In this document: positions 19,881-27,413 of the stretch, one piece after another | Layout of the letters: each line of letters starts with the position of its first letter | Position numbering within the stretch: position 1 is the stretch's first letter | NCBI GenBank assembly: GCA_001281695.1 | Contig: LJIE01000001.1 | Coordinates: 874,107 to 938,106, forward strand | Source: a bacterium 336/3 | GTDB lineage: Bacteria; Bacteroidota; Bacteroidia; Cytophagales; Thermonemataceae | Direction: 5' to 3' | DNA length: 64,000 bases | Made by a program: the position numbers and the translations under genes | Notes under the pieces: generated by a model | What the model was told of the DNA's origin: nothing | Seen by the model: the letters and a program-made list of their open reading frames with translations, nothing else | Database searches by the model: none

Positions 19881-20291
19881 CTACTTAGGCATCAATACTT
19901 TATCAATAAGATGCACCACACCATTAGATGCAGCAACATCTGCTGAAGATACATGGGCATCTCCAACCATTACTTTACCATCTTTGACAGAAACTCTTAT
20001 TTTCCCACCTTCTACAGTAGTAAGCTCTTGTCCATCTTTGAGTTCAGCAGCCAAATGCTTACCACTTACTACATGATAGGTAAGTGTTTTAGTAAGTTTA
20101 GCTTTGTTTTCAGGCTTTAATAAACTATCTACATCTTTCTGAATGGCACTAAAAGCGGCATCGGTTGGTGCAAATACTGTGAAAGGTCCTTTTCCTTCTA
20201 GAGTTTCTACTAATCCTGCTGCTTTTACAGCGGCAGCAAGCGTTTTGGCACTTTCAGAAGCCAAAGTTACAATATTTTTGTTTGAGTCCAT
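19881..20291 (-). CDS. Fasciclin (FAS1) domain protein without signal peptide
   Basis: A single FAS1 domain of 136 residues, covering nearly the whole protein. The two conserved segments are clear: H1 at GPFTVFAPTDAAFSAI and H2 near the end (NGVVHLIDKVLMPK), with the YHVVSG motif between. FAS1 domains normally mediate adhesion outside the cell. Here the protein begins MDSNKNIVTLASES with no hydrophobic leader, and no start upstream in frame adds one. Either it stays in the cytosol or leaves by another route. It is monocistronic with its own terminator, divergent to nothing, downstream of ileS on the same strand with a 107-bp gap. Confidence 0.9.
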   Translation of the reverse strand: MDSNKNIVTLASESAKTLAAAVKAAGLVETLEGKGPFTVFAPTDAAFSAIQKDVDSLLKPENKAKLTKTLTYHVVSGKHLAAELKDGQELTTVEGGKIRVSVKDGKVMVGDAHVSSADVAASNGVVHLIDKVLMPK

Positions 20292-20398
20292 GTTAGAAAA
20301 AATTTAAGTGATTGTAGATATTCTACTTGACAAAGTTCAGTAAAAAAAATCCATAAACTTTACACACAAAAATCATTAACTTACATAAATTTCAGTTT

Positions 20399-23300
20399 TT
20401 AGACCTTCTCAATATTGACCTTCAATACAAAATCTTCCATATCAACTTCTTCAGAGTTTCCATTAAGAGCAGGAACAAGTTCAAAAGAAAGAGCTTGTAC
20501 TTCACCAGCAATGTAATTTTTATGTTTTTCTAAAGCTGTATTTACTTCATCAGAAGCTTGTTGTATTTGCACCTTAATTTTATCAGCTACTTCTAAGTTT
20601 TTGTCTTTTCTTAGATTTTGTAAACGATTTACAAGCTCTCTGGCTATACCTTCTTGCTTCAAATTGTCTGTGAGTGTAATATCCAAAGCTACAGTAAGCC
20701 CTTTATCACTTGATACAGACCAGCCTGCAATTTCTTTGGCTTCTACTACTACATCTTCCATTGTAAGTGTGATGAATCCATCAGAAGTTTGAGCTTCAAA
20801 AAGTCCTTCTTTCTCCAATTTATTGATATCCTCTTGGCTAAACTGTTGAATGATGCCTGTTACTTCTTTCATTTTGGTTTTGTAGATTTCACCTAAACGC
20901 TTAAAGTTAGGTTTGATGCTTTTTACCAAAATTCCAGATGTATCATCAATGTATTCAATCGCCTTGATGTTCACTTCTGCTTTGATAAGCTCCTGAACAG
21001 TAGTAACTTGCTCTTTGCTATGAGCATTGAGTACAGGAATTAATATTCTGCTCAATGGCTGACGAACTTTAAGTTTCTCCTTTTTACGTAAGGCATGAGT
21101 AAGCGAACAAATATTCTGAGCTAAATCCATTTTTTGCTCTAAATCTTTGTCAATGAGGTTTTCATCTGCTTTTTGCCAGTTAGTAAGATGTATCGAAATT
21201 TCTTCACCTTCAGAACCAACCAAATTTTTATATAAGAAATCTGCATAAAACGGAGCAATTGGTGACATCATTTGAGCAACTACTTTCAAACACTCAAACA
21301 AAGTTTCGTAGGCAGCTTGTTTGTCTGTATTCATTTCACCTACCCAAAAACGTTTACGAGAAAGCCTTACGTACCAATTAGAAAGATGCTCAGTAACAAA
21401 ATCGCTGATGGTACGAGCAGCTTTAGTTGGTTCGTATTCGTTAAATGCCTTTTCTACTTCCAAAATAGTAGTCTGGAGTTTAGAAAGTACCCAACGGTCA
21501 AGCTCGGTAAATGCTTGGTTTTTCAAACCTGTGGGCTTGAATTTATCCAAATTGGCATAAAGAGCAAAAAAGTTGTAGGTGTTATGAAGCGTTCCAAAAA
21601 ACTTATTTCTTACTTCCACGATACCATCCAAATCGAATTTAAGGTTATCCCAAGGGTTGGCATTTTCTATCATGTACCAACGAGTGGTATCTGCTCCGTA
21701 TTTCTCCATGGTTTCAAAAGGATTGACAACATTTCCTTTTGATTTGGACATTTTCTCGCCATTTTTATCCAATACAAGCCCTGTAGAAACCACATTTTTG
21801 AATGCTACGCTATCAAAAAGCATTACTGCAATGGCATGAAGTGTAAAGAACCAACCTCTTGTTTGGTCAACACCCTCTGAGATGAAATCGGCAGGGTAAG
21901 CATTTTTATAAATCTCCTGATTTTCAAAAGGATAATGCCATTGTGCATAAGGCATAGCTCCACTATCAAACCAAACATCTATTAAGTCTGTTTCACGAAT
22001 CATTTTTTCGCCACTATCCGAAACCAAAACCACATTGTCCACATAAGGTCTATGTAAATCAGGGAGTTCTGTAGGTTGGTTTAAGCCTAATACCTGATTA
22101 GCTTTTTCTATTTCAGTTTTGAGTTCAGTAAGTGAACCTATACATTTTTCAGCATCACCATTTTCTGTTCTCCAGATGGGCAGAGGTGTACCCCAATAAC
22201 GTGAACGGGATAAATTCCAATCCACCAAATTCTCTAACCAGCTACCAAAACGCCCAGAACCTGTACTTTCAGGTTTCCAGTTAATTGTTTTGTTTAGTTC
22301 CACCATTCTGTCTTTTAGGGCAGTAGTTTTGATAAACCAGCTATCCAAAGGATAATACAATACAGGTTTACCAGTACGCCAGCAATGTGGATAACTGTGC
22401 GAATATTTTTCTACATGAAATGCTTTGTTTTCTTGTTTTAAAATGATGGAAATTAAAACATCTGTAGATTTATAATTTTCTTGGGTTTCGTCTTCAGAGA
22501 GATAATTTTTTACATAAAAATCATTTTCGCCATAGACTTTATGCGTTTTGATACCAAAATGCTTTACACTTTCAGCCAAACGACTGCCTACTTCTTTTAC
22601 AAATTTGCCTTTTTTATCCACTACAGGCACTTCTTTGTCATTTTCGTCAAACACCATGACAGAAGGAATGTTGTTTTGCTTACAAATCCTAAAGTCATCA
22701 GCACCAAATACAGAAGCTGTATGAACAATACCTGTACCATCTTCAGTGGTTACAAAATCACCTGCAATTACTCTAAAGGCATTTTTTTCTAAATCTTCAT
22801 TGGTAACATAAGGCATGAGCTGCTCATAACGGATTTCAAGCAAATCTTTGCCTTTAAACTCAGCTACCAGCTCAAAAGGTATCAGTTTATCGCCTGCTTT
22901 GTATTCTTCAAGGCGTAATTCTTTAGCTTTTTCAGGGAAATACTTACCCAATAAATCTTTGGCTAATACCACCGAAACAGCTTTGAATGTATATTGATTA
23001 AAAGTTTTTACTTTTACATAACTGATATTTTCACCAACAGCCAGAGCACAGTTTGCAGGGAGAGTCCAAGGGGTGGTTGTCCAAGCTAAGATTCGTACAT
23101 CTTCATCAGTATTTTCAAATAAAAATGCTGATTTTTCAGAATGTTTTACTTTAAACTCAGCTACAACAGAAGTATCAGACACATCTTGATATGTACCAGG
23201 GTAATTGAGTTCATGAGAACTCAAGCCTGTACCAGCAGCGGGCGAGTAGGGTTGTACACTATAACCTTTGTACAACAAGTCTTTTTTGTAGATTTCTTTG

Positions 23301-23785
23301 AGTAAAAACCACAAACTTTCAATATAAGTATTCTCGTAAGTGATATATGGATTCTGTAAATCGACCCAGTAACCCATTTTTTCAGTCAGGTCATTCCACT
23401 GGTCAGTGTACATCATTACTGTTTCTCTACACTTTTGGTTGTAGGCTTCTACTGAAATCTTTGTTCCAATATCGTCTTTTGTGATGCCCAGCATCTTTTC
23501 TACTTGCAATTCAACAGGCAAACCATGGGTGTCCCAGCCACCTTTTCTGTGTACTTGGAAGCCTTGAAGGGTTTTATATCTACAAAAAATATCTTTAATA
23601 GTACGAGCCATTACGTGGTGAATACCAGGTGTCCCGTTTGCAGATGGAGGACCCTCGTAGAAGGTAAATGTAGGCTTACCTTCTCTCTTTGTTACCGATT
23701 GTTCAAATACTTGATTGTCTTTCCAAAACTTCAAGATTTGATTGGCTACTTCGGCGTAATGGAGATTTTTGTGTTCAGGATACAT
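20399..23785 (-). CDS. ileS: Isoleucyl-tRNA synthetase
   Basis: Charges tRNA-Ile. The 1128-residue protein has the class I Rossmann fold. The HIGH-like motif reads GIHH (residues 54-57, in ANGTPGIHHVMAR), and the KMSKS loop is present at about residues 677-682 (KMSKSKGNV). The editing (CP1) domain with WTTTPWTLPAN is about residues 235-250. The C-terminal anticodon-binding part and the longer tail fit the long type-2 or eukaryote-like IleRS typical of Bacteroidota, a group generally less sensitive to mupirocin. A TATCTTTG promoter lies just upstream. No T-box leader is seen. Confidence 0.96.
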   Translation of the reverse strand: MYPEHKNLHYAEVANQILKFWKDNQVFEQSVTKREGKPTFTFYEGPPSANGTPGIHHVMARTIKDIFCRYKTLQGFQVHRKGGWDTHGLPVELQVEKMLGITKDDIGTKISVEAYNQKCRETVMMYTDQWNDLTEKMGYWVDLQNPYITYENTYIESLWFLLKEIYKKDLLYKGYSVQPYSPAAGTGLSSHELNYPGTYQDVSDTSVVAEFKVKHSEKSAFLFENTDEDVRILAWTTTPWTLPANCALAVGENISYVKVKTFNQYTFKAVSVVLAKDLLGKYFPEKAKELRLEEYKAGDKLIPFELVAEFKGKDLLEIRYEQLMPYVTNEDLEKNAFRVIAGDFVTTEDGTGIVHTASVFGADDFRICKQNNIPSVMVFDENDKEVPVVDKKGKFVKEVGSRLAESVKHFGIKTHKVYGENDFYVKNYLSEDETQENYKSTDVLISIILKQENKAFHVEKYSHSYPHCWRTGKPVLYYPLDSWFIKTTALKDRMVELNKTINWKPESTGSGRFGSWLENLVDWNLSRSRYWGTPLPIWRTENGDAEKCIGSLTELKTEIEKANQVLGLNQPTELPDLHRPYVDNVVLVSDSGEKMIRETDLIDVWFDSGAMPYAQWHYPFENQEIYKNAYPADFISEGVDQTRGWFFTLHAIAVMLFDSVAFKNVVSTGLVLDKNGEKMSKSKGNVVNPFETMEKYGADTTRWYMIENANPWDNLKFDLDGIVEVRNKFFGTLHNTYNFFALYANLDKFKPTGLKNQAFTELDRWVLSKLQTTILEVEKAFNEYEPTKAARTISDFVTEHLSNWYVRLSRKRFWVGEMNTDKQAAYETLFECLKVVAQMMSPIAPFYADFLYKNLVGSEGEEISIHLTNWQKADENLIDKDLEQKMDLAQNICSLTHALRKKEKLKVRQPLSRILIPVLNAHSKEQVTTVQELIKAEVNIKAIEYIDDTSGILVKSIKPNFKRLGEIYKTKMKEVTGIIQQFSQEDINKLEKEGLFEAQTSDGFITLTMEDVVVEAKEIAGWSVSSDKGLTVALDITLTDNLKQEGIARELVNRLQNLRKDKNLEVADKIKVQIQQASDEVNTALEKHKNYIAGEVQALSFELVPALNGNSEEVDMEDFVLKVNIEKV

Positions 23786-23826
23786 TTTTTTGAAAATTTA
23801 TGTTATCAACGCTGATTTTCAGAGTG

Positions 23827-23857
23827 CAAAGATACGAAAAAAAAAAAGAATGAAAAA
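23827..23857 (-). promoter_or_regulatory. Promoter of ileS
   Basis: On the minus strand TATCTTTG (complement of CAAAGATA at 23827-23834) matches TAnnTTTG. A T-run (TTTT, 23854-23857) lies 19 bases upstream in place of TTTG. The start codon is 42 bases downstream of the -7 element. Confidence 0.6.
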
Positions 23858-23929
23858 TTATATTCAAGACTTCAAAACCCTTAACAAACACATTTCAAAT
23901 GTATTAAAAGATGTTTTTGTTGTTTTATG

Positions 23930-23964
23930 TAAAATTATTTTTACATAATGTAAAAATAATTTTA
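23930..23964. promoter_or_regulatory. Perfect 17-bp palindrome, candidate operator
   Basis: TAAAATTATTTTTACAT (23930-23946), one spacer base, then its exact reverse complement ATGTAAAAATAATTTTA (23948-23964). The core ACATAATGT is symmetric, and a further TTTTACAT half-site lies near 23990. It stands between the divergent ileS and the membrane-protein/XRE pair, 54 bases before the latter's ATG. An XRE-type repressor encoded in that unit is the natural candidate to bind it; this is inferred. Confidence 0.55.
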
Positions 23965-24017
23965 TTTTTTGTAAGGTTTATTTTACATTTATGACATGAA
24001 CTAAACTTTATAATTTT

Positions 24018-24497
24018 ATGACAACACTTTTTTTATTTCCAAACTCATGGAAAAAAGTAGGATGGGGGCTTTTTATCATTCCTATAATAGTTTGTATGTA
24101 TTTCTGGATAACAGAAAGTTCAATGGATGCAATATTAAAAACAAAGGTCTTTGCTATCTATCATGATGAGTTTTTAGGAAAGACTGGGTTTTTCCAAATC
24201 ATAGAAAATCATATTTTAGATGAGCTACTATTGATTACTTGTTTGATAGGAGGCTTGATGGTGGGGTTTGGCAGGACAAAAATTGAGGATGAAATGGTCA
24301 CAGCAATTCGATATGAAAGTCTGGTTTGGGCAACCTATTTTAATATCACATTTGTGATTTTGGGGACAGCTTTCATTTATGGAGTTGGTTATTTTAATTT
24401 TATGATTATTAGTATGATTTCATCTTTAGTTTTTTTCATTATTCGTTTTCAAATTAAATTATATTTGATTCAGAAAGGAGGAAACCATGACGAATAA
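24018..24497 (+). CDS. Small integral membrane protein paired with an XRE regulator
   Basis: Protein of 159 residues with four predicted membrane segments (about 13-31, 66-86, 103-123, 127-147), an acidic loop and a short cytosolic tail. It resembles the small membrane proteins (DUF2178-like) that are often coded just before a minimal YozG-type helix-turn-helix regulator. Its last 11 bases overlap the start of that regulator, so the two are translationally coupled. The function of such pairs is unknown; a membrane sensor that holds or tunes the regulator is one possibility. Confidence 0.65.
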   Translation: MTTLFLFPNSWKKVGWGLFIIPIIVCMYFWITESSMDAILKTKVFAIYHDEFLGKTGFFQIIENHILDELLLITCLIGGLMVGFGRTKIEDEMVTAIRYESLVWATYFNITFVILGTAFIYGVGYFNFMIISMISSLVFFIIRFQIKLYLIQKGGNHDE

Positions 24498-24687
24498 AAT
24501 CAAAATACACAGAGCCATTAAAGATATTTCACAGGAGCAATTGGCTCAAGCTATTGGTGTGAGCAGGCAAACTATTAATACAATGGAAAAAAACAAGTAT
24601 GTTCCTTCTACTGTGTTGGCTTTAAAAATTGCGAAATATTTTGGTGTAATGGTTGAAGAAATTTTTTTCCTTGAAGAAACAGATTAA
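24487..24687 (+). CDS. Minimal XRE-family transcriptional regulator
   Basis: A 66-residue protein that is almost only a helix-turn-helix domain: SQEQLAQAIGVSRQTINTMEKNKYVPS is the recognition unit, followed by LALKIAKYFGVMVEEIF. This is the YozG or Cro/C1-like short form. It overlaps the upstream membrane-protein gene by 11 bases. The perfect palindrome upstream of the pair is its most likely binding site. It lacks any ligand-binding domain, so the signal would have to come through the membrane partner or from protein level. Confidence 0.9.
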   Translation: MTNKIKIHRAIKDISQEQLAQAIGVSRQTINTMEKNKYVPSTVLALKIAKYFGVMVEEIFFLEETD

Positions 24688-24704
24688 AAGCTTTTTTTCT
24701 TAGA

Positions 24705-24733
24705 TTTAAAGTAAAAAACTTGCTCATTCGTCT
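24705..24733 (+). promoter_or_regulatory. ECF-type promoter, copy 1 (before the sigma gene itself)
   Basis: AAAGTAAAAA, 11 bases, CGTCT (24729-24733). The whole 29-bp stretch matches copy 3 at 26013-26041 at 27 positions. CGTCT is a classic ECF -10 element. It lies before the sigma factor gene, implying autoregulation. Confidence 0.7.
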
Positions 24734-24765
24734 TCGTGTGTATGAAGACCGTAATGAATTTATCA

Positions 24766-25314
24766 ATGGCTCAAAAAAACTCCATATCCATCACCGAAAC
24801 TGTCAAGAAATACAGCAAAAAGTTATTTGGATTTATTCGGGGTAAAGTAAAATCTTCGGAAGATGCCGAAGACATTTTACAAGATATTTGGTATCAGTTA
24901 AGCAATATAGATCCGGATAATTTGGAGAATGTAAATGCTTGGTTGCACCGAGTTGCTCGAAATAAAGTAACAGATAGTTATAGAAAGAAAACAAATGAAC
25001 TTTTAGAAGATTATGCTTATGAAAATGAAGAAGGAGAGTTGAATTTTAAAGAAATACTTCTTTTAGATGATAGTAACAATCCAGATTTAGAATTTTTCAA
25101 AGAAACATTCTGGCGAGAGCTTATGGAGGCTTTGGAAGAATTACCTGAAAAACAAAGGCAGGTTTTTATGATGAATGAAATAGAAGACTTAACTTTGCAA
25201 GAAATAGCAGACCAAACAGGTGAAAATCTCAAAACAATTATCAGCAGAAAACAATATGCTATAAAACATCTGAGAAATAAGCTAGGCTATTTGTATGAAG
25301 AACTAAACTATTAA
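24766..25314 (+). CDS. ECF RNA polymerase sigma factor
   Basis: Sigma-70 family factor of about 182 residues with region 2 (KLFGFIRGKVKSSEDAEDILQDIWYQL, the core-binding and -10 reading part) and region 4 (ALEELPEKQRQVFMMNEIEDLTLQEIADQTGENLKTIISRKQYAIKHLR, the -35 reading helix-turn-helix). The frame is open from GTG 24736, and ATGs lie at 24742, 24754 and 24766. I prefer 24766 because it puts the start 32 bases after the CGTCT element, matching the 30 and 31 bases seen at the two sister promoters. It heads a unit with the next gene (stop and ATG one base apart). No classical anti-sigma gene follows. Confidence 0.9.
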   Translation: MAQKNSISITETVKKYSKKLFGFIRGKVKSSEDAEDILQDIWYQLSNIDPDNLENVNAWLHRVARNKVTDSYRKKTNELLEDYAYENEEGELNFKEILLLDDSNNPDLEFFKETFWRELMEALEELPEKQRQVFMMNEIEDLTLQEIADQTGENLKTIISRKQYAIKHLRNKLGYLYEELNY

Positions 25315-25315
25315 A

Positions 25316-25654
25316 ATGATGAAAGCATCTCCCAATTCTGATAAAAGATGGCTTGCCTTTCCAATTTTACTGGTGGCTTTGGCTGCTGGAAGTGCTGCTG
25401 TATGGCTTCTTTGGAATTGGTTGATGCCTGAAATATTCAAACTACCTCAAATTTCGTATTGGCAAGCGATGGGATTATTAGTACTATCTCGATTACTTGT
25501 GGGAGGGTGGGGTTCTAGAAAATCACATCATCGAACACCCTTCGAGAAAGAAGCTTTTAAACAAAAGTTTATGAATATGACAGATGAGGAAAAGCTGAAA
25601 TTTAAAGAAGAATGGAAACAACGTTGTAATAAACAAAACCCATCAGATAACTAA
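25316..25654 (+). CDS. Small membrane protein coupled to the ECF sigma factor
   Basis: Protein of 112 residues with two membrane segments, the second being the conserved stretch WLLWNWLMPEIFKLPQISYW continuing into QAMGLLVLSRLLVGG. After it comes a charged tail (about 65-112) with FEKEAFKQKFMNMTDEEKLKFKEEW and a Cys. Proteins of this kind are widespread in Bacteroidota beside ECF sigma factors but have no known function. Position one base after the sigma stop suggests a sensor or an anti-sigma-like role; this is inference. Its tail shares the NM[TS]-acidic motif with the product of 25756-26022. Confidence 0.75.
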   Translation: MMKASPNSDKRWLAFPILLVALAAGSAAVWLLWNWLMPEIFKLPQISYWQAMGLLVLSRLLVGGWGSRKSHHRTPFEKEAFKQKFMNMTDEEKLKFKEEWKQRCNKQNPSDN

Positions 25655-25669
25655 ACTGATGGGTTTTTT
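25635..25669 (+). terminator. Terminator overlapping the 3' end of the sigma/membrane-protein unit
   Basis: AAAACCCATCAG (25635-25646) and CTGATGGGTTTT (25656-25667) form a 12-bp stem followed by T residues. The left arm lies inside the last codons of the preceding gene and its TAA is in the loop. Confidence 0.88.
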
Positions 25670-25696
25670 AATTTTTTTCAAAATAATTTCAAAATA

Positions 25697-25725
25697 ATTA
25701 AAGTAAAAATTCTATTTGTACGTCT
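25697..25725 (+). promoter_or_regulatory. ECF-type promoter, copy 2
   Basis: AAAGTAAAAA, 11 bases, CGTCT (25721-25725), the same layout as copies 1 and 3 though the 11-bp spacer differs in sequence. That difference suggests the two outer blocks are what is conserved. ATG follows 30 bases later. Confidence 0.65.
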
Positions 25726-25755
25726 GCATAGTTGTAACCCAAAATTTCTACAACT

Positions 25756-26022
25756 ATGGTGAAATCAATTTTTAAATCGGTATTGATAGGTGTATTGCTT
25801 GGTGCGATGGCATTTTTTGTACCTGTCTTTTTGGTCAGTATGTTTATTTTATTTGGACTGGCTCGTCTTTTCGGAGGCAAACGCAGAGAAAAATGGATGT
25901 ACTATCAAATTCGTTTTGCTGAAAAAATACGCAATATGAGTGAAGATGAATATACACAATTTAGAGTCTCTTTAGCATCTGCAAGGTGCAATTATCAAAA
26001 AGAAGCTACGCCTTTAAAGTAA
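25756..26022 (+). CDS. Small membrane-anchored protein of the ECF locus
   Basis: Protein of 88 residues: one long hydrophobic segment (about 8-38) possibly forming a hairpin, then FGGKRREKW and a charged tail KIRNMSEDEYTQFRVSL with a Cys. The layout (hydrophobic part, Gly-Gly, basic stretch, then NMSEDE) is a short version of the product of 25316-25654, so the two may be distant paralogues. Family unknown to me. It has its own copy of the ECF promoter motif, and its stop codon lies within the third copy. Confidence 0.65.
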   Translation: MVKSIFKSVLIGVLLGAMAFFVPVFLVSMFILFGLARLFGGKRREKWMYYQIRFAEKIRNMSEDEYTQFRVSLASARCNYQKEATPLK

Positions 26023-26041
26023 AAAAGTTTCTCATTCGTCT
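26013..26041 (+). promoter_or_regulatory. ECF-type promoter, copy 3
   Basis: AAAGTAAAAA, 11 bases, CGTCT (26037-26041); differs from copy 1 at only two of 29 positions. It starts inside the end of the preceding gene. The next ATG (26073) is 31 bases away. Confidence 0.7.
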
Positions 26042-26072
26042 ATCTATTTACAACTCTTAAACTCGTACAGCT

Positions 26073-26231
26073 ATGAATAGAAAATCAAAAATAATCGTAG
26101 GTTTTTTGGCTGCTGCCATCACTTTCGGAAGTCTTGTGGCTTTTGTAAAACCACATCATAAGCATAAACATGCTTGTCATCAATCAAATATCAAAGAAAA
26201 TCAAAAAACAAACCCTCAACCCTCAAAATAA
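26073..26231 (+). CDS. 52-residue His-rich exported peptide
   Basis: A short gene with a basic start (MNRKSK), a hydrophobic stretch (IIVGFLAAAITFGSLVAFV) acting as signal or anchor, then the metal-ligand-rich KPHHKHKHACHQ and a polar tail. It is placed between an ECF promoter copy and the Hsp20 gene, whose ATG comes 2 bases after this stop, so they should be cotranscribed. The His/Cys cluster could bind a metal such as Zn or Cu in the periplasm. No family recognised. Confidence 0.6.
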   Translation: MNRKSKIIVGFLAAAITFGSLVAFVKPHHKHKHACHQSNIKENQKTNPQPSK

Positions 26232-26233
26232 TT

Positions 26234-26659
26234 ATGTTCAAAGGATTTCATTCAGCAGGTAGCTCACATGGTTGTGGCTCTGCATATCAGAAACAATACT
26301 TTATGCCTCATTTTACAAAAGGAGGTTATCGCAGACCTAAATACAATGTTCCCATGAACGTTGTAGAGTCGGAAACAGCTTATGAAGTGCATGTATTTGC
26401 AGTAGGTTTTGAGAAAGAACATATTTCTCTTACAGTGGTAGATGATGTACTCTATATCAGTGGAACAAAAACAATAGAAGCTTCTCCAAATTTCACTCGC
26501 CAAGAGTTTCCTGTCAAAAATTTTGAAAGAACACTCAACTTAAATGGGCAAGTAGATGTGGAAAACATTAGTGCAAAATCTGAAAATGGAGTTTTGATAG
26601 TATCTTTACCCAAAACTAAAGAAGCTCAGAAAAAAGAGTATAAAGTAGAAGTAAAATAA
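26234..26659 (+). CDS. Hsp20/alpha-crystallin small heat-shock protein
   Basis: ATP-independent chaperone of about 141 residues. The alpha-crystallin domain covers about 38-135: YNVPMNVVESETAYEVHVFAVGFEKE opens it, and the conserved ENGVLIVSLPK box closes it. A Lys/Glu tail follows. The N-terminal arm is unusual, rich in Gly, Ser, His and aromatic residues. The frame is open upstream to 26174, but that part overlaps the His-rich peptide in another frame, and the ATG at 26234 is 2 bases after its stop. Control by the ECF promoter copy 3 links it to envelope stress instead of the general heat-shock response. Confidence 0.9.
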   Translation: MFKGFHSAGSSHGCGSAYQKQYFMPHFTKGGYRRPKYNVPMNVVESETAYEVHVFAVGFEKEHISLTVVDDVLYISGTKTIEASPNFTRQEFPVKNFERTLNLNGQVDVENISAKSENGVLIVSLPKTKEAQKKEYKVEVK

Positions 26660-26660
26660 A

Positions 26661-26688
26661 AAAAGCCTGTGTACTACACAGGCTTTTT
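26661..26688 (+). terminator. Rho-independent terminator of the ECF locus
   Basis: AAAAGCCTGTGTA (26661-26673) pairs with TACACAGGCTTTT (26675-26687), tight loop, then T. It lies directly after the Hsp20 stop and closes the locus. It may also serve the convergent minus-strand gene. Confidence 0.9.
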
Positions 26689-26714
26689 GTTTGTAAAATA
26701 TGGAAAAGGCAAAA

Positions 26715-27413
26715 TTAGTTATGTTGATAATGATAAAAAATTCCTGTATCAAAGGGAGTCCAGACGCAAGCTTTTTGCCCAGCTATTTTCAGGGCATTGT
26801 TTGTCCAAGTATTGCAAGTATGAAATAAACTATAACTGCCTGTAGCTTCATAAAAAGCATCATTTTTTCCATATCTTGCATCAGTTTGGATACAAACAAA
26901 ATGATTTTCAGAGTCAGTTTTAAAACTCTTTTTTACATATTCTATGAGTTTCTGATATTGATTTGCTGAAATTTTAATTTTTACACAATTTTTTCCTTCT
27001 TTTAATTCTTGATAAAAAGTAGTATGGATGGCTGTTTTACTTAATCCAAAAGCAGCTTTGAAGGCAGTTGAGAATTTTAAATCAGCCCAAGTAGGCGTTT
27101 CCAAGTAAAAGCCTCTATCACCCCAACCCAAAGCTACATACTGAAATGCTGTATCTTTACTATTAGTATTCTCAAATTTAATTTCTTCACTCCAGTCAAT
27201 AAAATTTGTTTTGATAGGCAATACAATATCTGTATGAACGCCATTAGTTAAAATATAAATCGAAATATCTTTAGACGTATTGGGTTCAGCATTTACACTC
27301 ATTCTTGAAAGCGTATAGGCAGAAAGAGCATATGTACATAACGTTGTTACAAAGAAAAGAATCGCAATACCTACTCTTTTGAGAATTCTGATGGGTTTGA
27401 AAGCTATTTTCAT
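26715..27413 (-). CDS. DUF2459/TIGR02117 family protein
   Basis: Protein of 232 residues with one N-terminal membrane segment (about 14-33) and a globular part outside. The family hallmarks are present: TNGVHTDIVLPI, ALGWGDRGFYLETPTWADL, and the C-terminal HTCNTWTNNALKIAG and WTPFDTGIF. The conserved His, Cys and Asn suggest an NlpC/P60-like catalytic site, but the function is not established. The related gene often lies near polyhydroxyalkanoate genes in other phyla; none is near here. A 12-bp inverted repeat abuts the start codon. Confidence 0.85.
   Translation of the reverse strand: MKIAFKPIRILKRVGIAILFFVTTLCTYALSAYTLSRMSVNAEPNTSKDISIYILTNGVHTDIVLPIKTNFIDWSEEIKFENTNSKDTAFQYVALGWGDRGFYLETPTWADLKFSTAFKAAFGLSKTAIHTTFYQELKEGKNCVKIKISANQYQKLIEYVKKSFKTDSENHFVCIQTDARYGKNDAFYEATGSYSLFHTCNTWTNNALKIAGQKACVWTPFDTGIFYHYQHN

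Noticed and set aside
20292-20398. Signal peptide or extra exons for the fasciclin protein upstream
   Set aside because: The frame upstream of the ATG contains no hydrophobic segment and is AT-rich intergenic sequence.
21272-21742. A 156-residue plus-strand open frame opposite ileS
   Set aside because: It is antisense to well-conserved ileS coding sequence and its product has no recognisable domain.
24018-24687. Toxin-antitoxin system
   Set aside because: The membrane protein has four spans and looks like the DUF2178-type partners of YozG regulators, not like a small pore-forming toxin; gene order and size do not fit known toxin-antitoxin families.
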